Shown piece after piece: positions 1 to 9,614 of a stretch of 64,000 nt of DNA. The position numbers and the translations under genes are program-made. The number at the start of each line of letters is the position of its first letter. Positions within the stretch are counted from its first letter, which is position 1. The notes below the pieces were generated by a model that was given only the letters and a program-made list of their open reading frames with translations, did no database searches and was not told where the DNA came from. Source of the DNA: Apiotrichum sp. Y4204 (Eukaryota; Basidiomycota; Tremellomycetes; Trichosporonales; Trichosporonaceae); assembly GCA_025531455.1 (NCBI GenBank), contig JAMYHL010000028.1:62001-126000 (forward strand), given 5' to 3'.

Positions 1-3000
1 TGACTGACATGAGCAATTAGCGAGAGCATCCGAAGCCGCCGGCCCACGGCAGATGTTTGACCTTGTTTCAAAACTCTTGGCTTGTCGGCTGTGCTGTAGA
101 ACGAGAGCGGAACTGTGGCTCTGTGATGAGGGATTACAGAGGCCCGACGTGAACGCAACGCCAGACATGGGGCAGGGCACCTAACCAGTGATGCTCAATG
201 GTGGACGAGAGAGCAAGAGCGGTACGCCACTAGTGGTTCTCATAGCCACACCGTCGCCACAGCGCCACAGGTGGCGGCCGAACGGCTCGCCCGTGCCCAA
301 CCCCCATCCCCGTCCGCAATGCCAAGTGTGTGCACGGCAATCGATGTTGCGAGATGCGAGTCGCGATGCGAGATGCAAGACACCGGTCGCATTCCATTCG
401 CTGTCCATTGTGCCGGGTATGCCATCCGGGTATCTCCAGTCCGCAGCGCACGGTCCGCCGGTACCAGTGGCGTGCAGCTAGTTTGGATCTTGGGGAGGCT
501 TGGAACGCACAAGCATGACGAATACCGCGCCGCCGACGCCGGCGGATCACATACTGTATACCCAGGAAATCTATCCCCACAGATCTTCCGATACGGACTT
601 GTCGATAGCAGGCAGAATACTATGGGCACTAATCGAGATCTAAGCCCTATCCCGACGAGGGACGGCGGGGGATGGTCTCAGCGGCCCTGGTATCAAGGTA
701 TTACTTGTGAATCGCGACGAGAGCACGACGATGTATGACGACCGCCATGGCCGCATGGTGCAATGCGCAGCATCCAGCTAGCCGCAAATGCGATGTCGCC
801 GGGCCAATCACCTCGACACGAGGCCTGGGAGAGAGACTTTGTTCCGCAACCTGAAGTGGTCGTGCGACCCTGGCTTTTGTCCTGCATCCTGACCTCCCGA
901 ACTCCTGGCATGCATGTACTGTACGCTGTACGCTGCATGCTGCGCGACTGCGCGACTGGCGACTGGGGCGGCGTCTGATTAGCTCATTCCATCTGCCTCG
1001 TTCCTCATGGGCTCTGATGGGATCTCACGCCACATACAGTGACTAACCAAGCTGGGCTTCAAGGTTCAATCATCACCACTTGAACCCCCTTGTACCCCTG
1101 GCGGCTCCGCATGTGAGATGATGAGATCGTGAGAACGGGATAACGTGCTCCCCGCGTGTAAGCATGTCCTGCAATTGTTGAATTGCATGTACTCGCATGC
1201 ACTCTCCCCGCTCTCAGCCAGATTACTGTCTGCGAGCTCCGTCCGCGCCACGGTTGCGGGGAGGTTGAGGTCGCCGGAACGGTTGGATGTTGCGCTGTAT
1301 CTCGGTGTCTTCGGCGTGCTTGATATTCATGACCGTGGCCGAAGACCGCCTGTCTGCTCCAACTGACGGGTCCTAACATTCTCCATACCGCACCCCCATT
1401 CATGTTTATCAGACTCCCCGACGCGCCGAAGCCCCTGATAACTTGGTCGGGCATGTCGACGGGCCGGTCACGATCGTTACCCATGAATTGGACCACAGGT
1501 CACGCACGGTATACGATAACACGCTACAAAGGCGAGAAATGTAGAACACCCGAACCGCAACTACTACTGGCGCGTGCACGCGACCCCATAACGCACAATT
1601 GCAGTAGCGCGACCGTGAGCACCCCGTTCCGCCTGGTCTCGGGCAGGGCGCGAAACGCCTCCGGCCAGAATGTCTCACCAGTCCTGAAGGCCCTGCAGTT
1701 CTCCGGCTACAGCCGTATCGGCGTCCGCGGAGGGGTAGGGCCGCCGGCACGGGCGGCGTACTTGGGTTTTGGGTCGGCGATTCGACTGAGCGTAGCGGCC
1801 ATCTAGATCCACTCGCCGCAAAAACTGCACTCGAGTACGACGCCTGTATGGCCAATGTGTATCCCCTCCGACTCCATCGGCCACTTCGGCGTACGACGTT
1901 CTATACCCTGCCCCAGCCGCAGCTGCACCCTGGCGCACGCGGTCTGGAAGCTATTAGCTCTCTGCAAACGAGGCTTGAGGGCGGCTCAGTGACTGGCTGG
2001 TGAATCATTCATTCTTTGCGTTTCCTGTGCTGGCGCTTTCGAACAAAAGCACAGGCCATGAGAACAAGGGTTGTGGCGGACTGGACATGCCATCTCCATA
2101 TCTCTGCCGGGCCGTGCACGCCATGCCGTCGGCCGTCGCCGCCAACATGAGCGATCCAGTGGCCCAAGCTGGCCCAGCTGTTAGCTCGCCAACACATGCC
2201 CGACGCTCATAGTCGCTGGCAGCTACCGACCCGCGGCCAGCGTCTAGCGCGCTCGCCCCGACGGCCTCGTGTGACCGCCCACGCCGTGTTGCCCGAGCCT
2301 GGCCGAGGTGATCGCTCTCATGTGTCTCTCCCAACCTCGAGCCTTGCTCTGCAAAATGTCACATCACATCAGACACTTCACAGAGCAGATTCTCTCGTTT
2401 GCACTATCCGAGGGCTGCTGGCTTCCTGGCTCTTCTCTCGTCATCCGTGAGGGCGATCCAAGCGAACTGAGTCAACTTGCGCGCGGAGACAAGGAGGGCT
2501 GTCATCCTATGATGTGGTCATCATCCGGGCTGTGCCGGTTCTGGAACGAGTCCAGGGCCCCGGTCATTAGAGAAGCTGCACAACGACCAGGGTACAGGGC
2601 TGCCAAGGCAGCCTGAGCTCTTCAACACGTAGCCAATAGATCAGTCGTCGCCAGTCCCAAAGTCTTCTGCATTGGGTGTAATGCCGCTCCTGCACGTTAG
2701 CCATCAGGCCATCAGCCAGGAACCCGGCCGGCCCGTGAATCTTGCCGGCATCGAAGGAGTGGGGACGCCGGATGCCGCTTCTGGTCATGTCTGTCGCCTT
2801 GTCTGGGCGCCTGAGCACGGTTCCCCACAGCTTCCACAATCCCGATGACTGAACAGAAAACCCCAAGCCGAACAGAACCCAGTATAGCTTATCATTTCCC
2901 CCATCAGGCCATCAAGCGCCAAAGGCGCAGGAATCAGAGACCAGAAAAGAACTCGCAGCCACAGAACGACTAGCCACCTGACCAGCTGATGAGGTCGGTG

Positions 3001-4625
3001 AGTTTCAGACCCCATGGGACCCCTGTGGGTCTCCGGATCGCGATGCCGGCAGCGGCACTGTCCACCTTCGTCGGATTTCCCGAAGTAGAAGATGCATGGA
3101 TGAGATTATGGGTTCTTGGGGGGGCAGGTACGCAGGTACGCCGGGGGTAGAGCTAGGAGTGGGGGGGAGGCTGATGGGAGCACGCGGTATGTGGGCGACT
3201 TGCGACTCGCGTCTCGTCTACCTCCGGGTATCCGGTGTAACCATTACCGACATGATCTCAAAGCCGTGCGTCGCGAGGTCTTACGTTCTTGCTCTCAGAT
3301 CCGGCTGTCTGAGAAATCTCAGCAGGCACGTTCACACATTCTCTGTGCCTCTTCATGACGAGAGCAGGGCACTGAACGCGCTCCGAAAGAAGAATGGAAT
3401 GGAAGGGTACGCGGAAGGGGCGCGGGCATCCATCAGCGTGTGGCGCGCTGCACATGATACACCCGCAACTCTCCGTCCTTGATCTCTTTGTCCTCTCGGT
3501 ATTGCTCCCATTCCAATCCGAGGCATCTGAAACGCACTCTTGGCGCAGCTTATGACGCTTCCCATGACCATGACCCCAGTCAACCCCAAATCCCACTCTT
3601 GCACTCTAATGCTACTGCATGCCGCCGCCACTCGCAGCGCGCAGCGCGCAGCGATACCAGCTCCGAGAATTCCGGAGCGTCCACCCCAACTTTAAACAAA
3701 GTACGACGCTGGAGTCGGTATGCATCGCCCGTCCCATGATAGTTGTGCGTGATCTAGGCTGTTAGGTTGGAGGTCGTGCGGAATGGGCGATCTTGGAATG
3801 CCATGGCTGACTCTGGGCTCAACATCAGGATCGCAGATTGTGAGAGATCAAGATCGCGATATGGTCTGTCGTGACATGCCTGCCTGTTTCTCCGAACGAT
3901 CCGGCGTCGTCGGACGGACAGCTGACCAAACTCGGAGATAGCGCGATGCCGGTGCTCGTCTGAGCTCTTTGCTATCACCCGACGAAAGATCTGCAACTCG
4001 GACAGTGAACTTGACTCGGTCTCCACGACGGGGACATGGGCCCAAAATGGCGACAAAGCGCCTCACAAGTATGCAAGCAAGGTGCAGTCATGCCCGACAG
4101 ACACAATCCGCACTGTTCACCTCACCGAAGACGATCCCACCACAGCGCCGGAACACGTCCCTGTTCCCGGCGACCGCAACGGACCTGAATGTCGGCTCCG
4201 TTGGGTCGCTGAGCGTGGCGCAGCCGTCCGCACCCCGCTGCTGCTACCGTCTCGCTTGGTCTCCGGAGGATCATATCCGTTCCAATCTCAGGTGGACGGG
4301 ACGTATCCCCCCTTGTGGCTTGCCATCGATCCCGCTGATACGGCTTATCGCACCCTGTTCCAAACGTACTGTACCTATCCCGACGTCTCCTGACAGTAAG
4401 TAACATGAGTGGAATCCTGCAGTTACCGAGTGCAATATGTTAGACCTGAATCCTGCAGTCAGTGAGTCCGCTGTGTCGGAAGCGGACCTGACTTTTGATG
4501 AGGTCTCGGATCGGCTTTGTATCGGACCTCTGCAGTTCAGACAAGGACACGGTGCATTCCGCGACCTCTTGACCCTAAATAACAACATTCCGGCCCCTGT
4601 TCACCGGCGAGTCCCCTCTCTCTTC
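1..4625. other. Gene-free region, 4.6 kb
   Basis: I see no supportable gene here. Open frames on both strands are short, overlap each other and show no domain, signal peptide, codon pattern or believable splice pair. Small direct repeats occur, for example GCGCAGC repeats near 3636-3653, but there is no transposon structure and no tRNA B box that I can find. It could be regulatory DNA, a non-coding RNA locus or decayed sequence. Confidence 0.5.
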
Positions 4626-6160
4626 TCACAAGACGAAAACCGTCTTGCCGATTTTGTTCTGCTCAAAGAGCTCGTAGTACTGGAGCGTCAGCTTGCCCGC
4701 GATATCTTCGCACCCACCTTCTCCGCCTCGTCGAGGCCAACCTTGTGCTCGATAAAGCCCGAAAACAGGTCCTGGTTGTCGCGCAGAATCTGCATCGCCG
4801 CCGGCGTAAACGTGCGCACCGAGCAGCGGCCAAATTGCAAGCGGAGACTGTCGTCAGAACTGCATCCTGTATCACCGTTACGCACTTCTTGCCGTACAGC
4901 GCGGGGCCGGGGATGGTGACGTCGTGGGTGTGCACGCCGCACGAGGAGACAAAGCCGAACGGGCGCACGAGGTCGACGGCCGTGTCGACCGCGGCGGGGT
5001 GGCCGACAATCTCGAGGGCTGCGTCCGCGCCCCTGCCCTCCGTCGCCTCCAGCACCGCCTTCTTCAGCTCGTCGCCCTTGAGCGCGATCGCGCCGTGCTT
5101 GCGCGCAGCCTCGAGGCGGTGTTCCGCCAAATCAGTCGCGAAAACCTTTTCAAACATGGTCACCGCAGAAGAGATCGCACACAGGCCAACCTGCCATCAG
5201 TGACATTCTCGCTGCTGCTCTCACTGGTCCACAGCCAATGATGACGGCGACACCGCGCTTGCCCTGCGGCTGGGACACCTGGCCCGGGGCAAAGTTGCTG
5301 TTTTGCACCTGCCCGTCGTCGAGTGCATGGCGCGCGTTGTACGCGGCATAGTATCCCGTCGGGAGGATGTCCGCCATGAGAAGCAACAGCTCGGGCTTGA
5401 TATCCTTCGGCGCCGGAAGGAGACTCGCCTCCGCTTCGGGGATGCGCACGTACTCGGCCTGCGCGCCAGCCGTCGCTGCCGTACCCAGGAGTGCGCCGCC
5501 GCCGTTGCAGCGCGCCGTGTAGCCCTGCTTGCAGTAGAAGCAGGTGCCTGGTGTTAGGTTGAGCGCATAGGGAATTCTCTACGACGCTTGATAAGACCCC
5601 TTCCCCTTCTCGATTCTCGGTAAATGTAGCAGCTGTTCGAGACATCGTTCCCAGCCAGTTGAAGCCCATGACTCCTTCTCGCCTACGCCCGTCGGCCGGT
5701 CGCCCTAGCGATCCACACAGTGTTATCCATTCGCTGCGACCTCCCCTTCCAACCCTAGCCGTCCACTGGTACTCACCACACGAAGTCGAGAACGGCACGC
5801 AGACCCTGTCGCCCAGCTTCCACTTCTTGACACCGTCTCCGACGGCAACAACCTCGCCAACGGCCTCGTGGCCGATTACAAAGTCGTACGGCCCCGGCTG
5901 GTGGCCGCGGTAGATGTGGAGATCGGAGCCTGCAGTCAGCAATGGAACGAAAACCCCGTGTCGCAGTGCGCAGCGTCGCAGTGTCGCAGTGTCGCAGTGT
6001 CGCAGTGTCGAGGGTACGCACCACAGAGACCAGCGAAAGACGTCTTGATGATCGCGTCGTTGGGCTTTTCGATCTTGGGGCTCGACACTTCCTCGACCTT
6101 GACCTTGAATGGCTCCTTGACGATCACGGCCTTCATTGTCGGTGGGACGGAGACGGTCAT
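4626..6160 (-). CDS. Zinc-dependent alcohol dehydrogenase, formaldehyde-dehydrogenase-like (MDR family)
   Basis: Oxidises an alcohol or aldehyde with NAD(P)+; substrate unknown, probably cytosolic. The spliced protein is 367 aa from six exons (6160-6022, 5929-5777, 5547-5225, 5190-4886, 4847-4718, 4679-4626). It has the catalytic zinc site (GLCGSDLHIYRGH, then GHEAVGEVVAVG), a second Cys cluster (SCGTCFYCKQGY) and a Rossmann loop (IIGCGPVGLCAI). Splicing 4848-4885 restores GKNLRLQFGRC, and splicing 4680-4717 joins EAEK to YYELFEQNKIGKTVFVL, the usual family C-terminus; without it translation stops early. A second ATG at 6136 (MKAVIV) is an equally conserved start. The gene is divergent from the HD-domain gene and shares its promoter. 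Intron 1 carries an 8-bp tandem repeat. The family resembles glutathione-independent formaldehyde dehydrogenases; the substrate is inferred only. Confidence 0.88.
5962..6010. repeat. 8-bp tandem repeat inside the first intron of the alcohol dehydrogenase
   Basis: Four perfect head-to-tail copies of CGCAGTGT lie at 5977-6008, with a degenerate copy just before (CGCAGTGC at 5962). The array sits inside the 92-nt intron 5930-6021 and makes up about a third of it. It does not disturb the donor, the acceptor or the coding frame. Confidence 0.85.
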
Positions 6161-6701
6161 GGTTGCTGTGCTTGCTGTGCGTGGTGCGATGGGCGTAGAA
6201 GTGAAGATGAGATGAACAGAGAACAGATGACACTCAATCCGCACTTCACGAACCCCGTATTGTACAGCATTCGCATCCTCATCCCAGCGTCATCGCTTCC
6301 CCACAGCAGAAACCTCGGTCACCAGACGGCCGTATCGGCAACCAGCGATCTAGATTCCTGCATTGTGGGGAATATGGAGATAACTGTGCAGAGCACACGG
6401 CTGAGGAGTGGTATTGATGAGAAGCACGAGGTGGGCTTCATCGGTCCGCCGCGGCTCGCGATAAGCGACAATCGGCATTCGGCTTTCTCCCCTTCAATAA
6501 CTCTTGGTACGTACAGCCCCACCATCAGACACGTGTCCCTGCGGCTTGGGACCTGCCGCCTGCGCGCCGCTCGGCCGTAGCCAAACCCTGCAGCGCTGTT
6601 AACGCCAAGAGCGTGAATGATAGTGAGCTGGCTGTGCATGATGGTGAGCCTTAGCCGAAGTGGAGTTCTCGGCCGGTGGACGTGGGATTACCAGATCAAG
6701 T

Positions 6702-6729
6702 CACGTGATGCCACGTGGAAGTGACGTTA
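6702..6729. promoter_or_regulatory. Paired CACGTG boxes in a divergent promoter
   Basis: Two CACGTG hexamers at 6702-6707 (in the palindrome TCACGTGA) and 6712-6717, exactly 10 bp (one helical turn) apart, followed by TGACGTTA at 6722-6729. They lie in the 729-bp space between the divergent alcohol dehydrogenase and HD-domain genes. CACGTG is the known target of fungal bHLH factors (Cbf1/Pho4 type). Which factor binds here is not known. Confidence 0.55.
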
Positions 6730-6889
6730 TTTTTGGTCCACCCCGTGTTCCGTGTTTGTTTCGTTGTGCCTGTCGCATCAGGATGAGGAACAACAACACA
6801 CGGCGACGATTGCACTTCCACACTCTGGCCAGTTTCTCATTTCATCACAACATATCTCTCCTCCAAGGATTCAACCACACGACCACAGC

Positions 6890-7993
6890 ATGACAGACGA
6901 CCCTGCGCCATACCCTTACGCAGGGTACACTCCGCCAAGCGGCAAGTTTGCCTCGGGGTATCTCCAGACCCTCGACTTCAGCGTCCCGGGCCGCGTGGTG
7001 GTGGAAGATGAGATGTACGGCACACACACTATCACCGAGGCGATACTCGTCGCGCTGCTGAGGTGTGCAAGCTTGCAACGCCTCCGCGGTGTAGGGCAGC
7101 ACGGGATCACGGGGCTGCTGGGCCTCACGCCGCCAGTCACGCGCCTCGAGCATTCCGTCGGCGCAATGATCCTCGTGCGCGCAGTCGGCGCGTCCCTCGC
7201 CGAGCAGATTGCCGGCCTCCTCCACGACATATCCCACACGGTCCTCAGCCACGTCATTGATTGGGCACTCTCGGCCGGAACTGATAGTTTCCACGAGGTC
7301 CACAAGGACCGCTACGTTGCGACCACTGAAATACCCGCCATCCTCACTCAGTTCGGGTACGCGCTGCACTCGACGGGGGACACGCCGAGCGTGATGGACG
7401 AAGAGCGCTTTCCGCTCGTGGAACGCCCCGCGCCGCATCTCTGCGCCGACAGACTCGACTATGGTCTCCGTGACTCGGTCTCCTTTGGCAAGCTGTCCCG
7501 CGAAGACGCCCGTGGAGTATTCGCTGCGCTCGCCGCACATCCGGACGTATGCTCCGCGTCCCGCCTCCTCGTCGTGCGGGACCCGCAGCTCGCGCTCCGC
7601 CTCGCACAGGCGTACATGGCGTCAGACCGGGATGTGTGGTCGAACCCCGCCCACGTGGACATGTACCGCCGCTCGGGCAAGCTCATTGGCGAGATGGTGC
7701 GTTCGGGGGCTGTTCCCGAGGAGCAGCTGTGGCGGCTGTCGGACGCCGAGTTCTGGGCAATTCTCCGCGCCCGTTCAGGACCTGAGGGCGTCGCGGTCCT
7801 TGATGCCCTCGAGAGCGGGCCGCCGAATCCCAACGGCTTGGCCCTCCCTCGCGCCGCCAAAGTGCGGACCATCGACCCCGATGTCGTTGTTGGTGACGCA
7901 GAGCCGCGGCCGCTGTCAAGCCTCCTCCCGGAATGGAAGGAGGAGCGCGCGGCATATATCGCCTCGAGGGAGGCGCAGCGGTGTTCGGACTGA
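6890..7993 (+). CDS. HD-domain phosphohydrolase
   Basis: A single-exon gene of 367 aa. The HD metal-binding pattern is clear: H88 (TRLEHSVG), H112-D113 (GLLHDISHTVLSH) and a later Asp pair (CADRLDYGLRD, residues 187-190). This is the layout of HD-superfamily phosphohydrolases related to dNTPase-like proteins, which hydrolyse phosphate esters of nucleotides; the substrate here is not known. The frame stays open upstream to 6752, but the ATG at 6890 follows directly on a CT/CA-rich leader and begins the conserved part, so it is preferred. There is no signal peptide or membrane segment, which suggests a soluble intracellular enzyme. It is divergent from the alcohol dehydrogenase and convergent with the calpain-like gene 355 bp downstream. 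Confidence 0.8.
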   Translation: MTDDPAPYPYAGYTPPSGKFASGYLQTLDFSVPGRVVVEDEMYGTHTITEAILVALLRCASLQRLRGVGQHGITGLLGLTPPVTRLEHSVGAMILVRAVGASLAEQIAGLLHDISHTVLSHVIDWALSAGTDSFHEVHKDRYVATTEIPAILTQFGYALHSTGDTPSVMDEERFPLVERPAPHLCADRLDYGLRDSVSFGKLSREDARGVFAALAAHPDVCSASRLLVVRDPQLALRLAQAYMASDRDVWSNPAHVDMYRRSGKLIGEMVRSGAVPEEQLWRLSDAEFWAILRARSGPEGVAVLDALESGPPNPNGLALPRAAKVRTIDPDVVVGDAEPRPLSSLLPEWKEERAAYIASREAQRCSD

Positions 7994-8348
7994 GGCATTC
8001 GTGGAGTGTAAATCTAGTACCGTTTCATGCATTGTAGCTTAGCAAAACAGTGTGATTGCACCGGCGGTGCCACTGGCAAGGAGCTGAAACTTCTGTACCT
8101 GGCGGCCCGAGCTCGTGTGCTGTGCACCTGGACACGCGTCTGGTGATGGTTCAAGACTCCTACTTCTTGCACACCTCTCTGCCTCCTGTACTACGGCGCT
8201 CAGTAAAGTACAGCTGATGTTCATACTCCAGATTCTACAGCTATTTAGTCGATGTAACAAGATACGTGCCGGGGTATTCCGTCAGTGGATGTGGGATGTG
8301 TGATGAAGAGATGCAATGAGCGGAGAAGTGTCATGGCCGCAGACGTCG

Positions 8349-9614
8349 CTATGTCGAAACAACCTTGGCAGTCGCAAGGGTGAGCACCTGGCTGTCCCCT
8401 TCGAGCGACACTTCGGGATTCGGGTCAACCGAAACTTCCACCTTGGGCTTCTTCTCGTCGTTCTGTCCTGCCGAGTGCTTGTTCTGCTTCTCCGCATCGT
8501 CCCCACCCGCACCCTTACCATCCTCCGCCTTCCCACCCTTATCACTCTTTACGCCTTCCGTAGTCTGGGAGTTCGTCTTGGCGTCCACCTCGAACGGGTC
8601 CTTGGACTCCTTGCTCGGCAAACCCTCCACGACGGCCCCGTTCCCGCTCTCGTTGGTGGGCGTGGCGGTGACGTTCCGGAAGCGAATGTACGAGCTCATG
8701 TCTTGGAAAATGTCCTCGAGCTTGTGGCGCTGCGTGTCCTGCCACGGATTGCGGACGGTCACGAGGCGCTGTCCGTCCACCTCCTCGGTCCCCTCGATAG
8801 TGTACGCATGGTACGGGATGAGCGTGTTGGTGCCGCCCTTGTCCTCGCCCTTGGTCGTGATCAGCACGGGGATAGTTTCGTGAAGTTTGAGGTTTTTCCA
8901 GATCTTCTCCTTGTCTTCAGACATCCACGCGCCCGACGGCACCCCCGAGAGCATCTCGAGCGCCTTGGCCGGATATCCGCCCGTCTTGAAAATGTCCGGC
9001 TGCCCCTTGTCATTGTACAGGCGCTGCACGGCCGTCTCGACCGCCGCTGGCCACCAGTACACGGATCCAGCCGAGTTTTGGCCCAGCAGGTCTTTTGAGA
9101 GCGCGGCGTCGAGGTAGTTTACGCTGTAGACGTGTTTTTTACCGTCGAGTGTTAGGATAACATTCACATGGTCAGAGTAAATCTGGCCGTTCTTCGTCCC
9201 GAACCGCTCGATAAAGAACGACGGGTATCGCATCGCCATGGCTACCATTGCGACGTCAAGCCAGCAATCTGGCATTCCACCTGGCACAGTTAGCTGTTGG
9301 ATCTGGGAAGAGGGACCAGCTATTTGCTTACCTTGGCGGACATCACGGTGGTTGGGGCCGAGCTGACCCCACAGGGGCACAGACGGGACACCCTTGTCGT
9401 CCATGCGCACCCTGGTGGTCATGCCGAGGATGCCGATGGGAATGTCGATACCCCCCTCAGCCTCCTTCTGACCGTTGGGCGTGACGGCCTTGGTTTCGTT
9501 CGGGTTGATCTTGATGGGCTTGAACTCCTGGCGCGGTTGCAAGTCCAGAGGGGCCGCGACGACTGCCCCGAGAAATGTCAGGACGACGGTCAGGTGTGCG
9601 AGGGACCACTTCAT
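8349..9614 (-). CDS. Secreted calpain-like cysteine protease
   Basis: The protein starts with a good signal peptide (MKWSLAHLTVVLTFLGAVVA, then APLD). After removal of a 51-nt intron (9281-9331, with CTAAC near its 3' end) it is 404 aa and reads RQGGMPDCW. A calpain (peptidase C2) triad is then visible: Cys100 (PDCW), His252 (PYHAYTIEG) and Asn272 (RNPW); the spacing of about 150 and 20 residues is that of classical calpains. The last about 110 residues are low-complexity and rich in Lys, Glu, Gly and Ser. No EF-hand domain is present. Calpains are normally cytosolic, so the secretion signal is notable. The intron length is a multiple of three and lacks a stop; retaining it would insert 17 residues just before the catalytic Cys. 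Confidence 0.78.
   Translation of the reverse strand: MKWSLAHLTVVLTFLGAVVAAPLDLQPRQEFKPIKINPNETKAVTPNGQKEAEGGIDIPIGILGMTTRVRMDDKGVPSVPLWGQLGPNHRDVRQGKQIAGPSSQIQQLTVPGGMPDCWLDVAMVAMAMRYPSFFIERFGTKNGQIYSDHVNVILTLDGKKHVYSVNYLDAALSKDLLGQNSAGSVYWWPAAVETAVQRLYNDKGQPDIFKTGGYPAKALEMLSGVPSGAWMSEDKEKIWKNLKLHETIPVLITTKGEDKGGTNTLIPYHAYTIEGTEEVDGQRLVTVRNPWQDTQRHKLEDIFQDMSSYIRFRNVTATPTNESGNGAVVEGLPSKESKDPFEVDAKTNSQTTEGVKSDKGGKAEDGKGAGGDDAEKQNKHSAGQNDEKKPKVEVSVDPNPEVSLEGDSQVLTLATAKVVST

Noticed and set aside
1059..1806. Overlapping frames of 134-148 codons near the left end
   Set aside because: Frames overlap on both strands with similar lengths, as expected by chance in GC-rich DNA. No conserved motif.
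5942..6580. Open frame of 212 codons, plus strand
   Set aside because: Runs through the intron repeat and antisense to the first exon of the alcohol dehydrogenase, then into the promoter. It contains repeat-derived VAVSQCRS peptides and no domain.
6845..7540. Open frame of 231 codons, minus strand
   Set aside because: Antisense to the HD-domain gene. No motif and no promoter.
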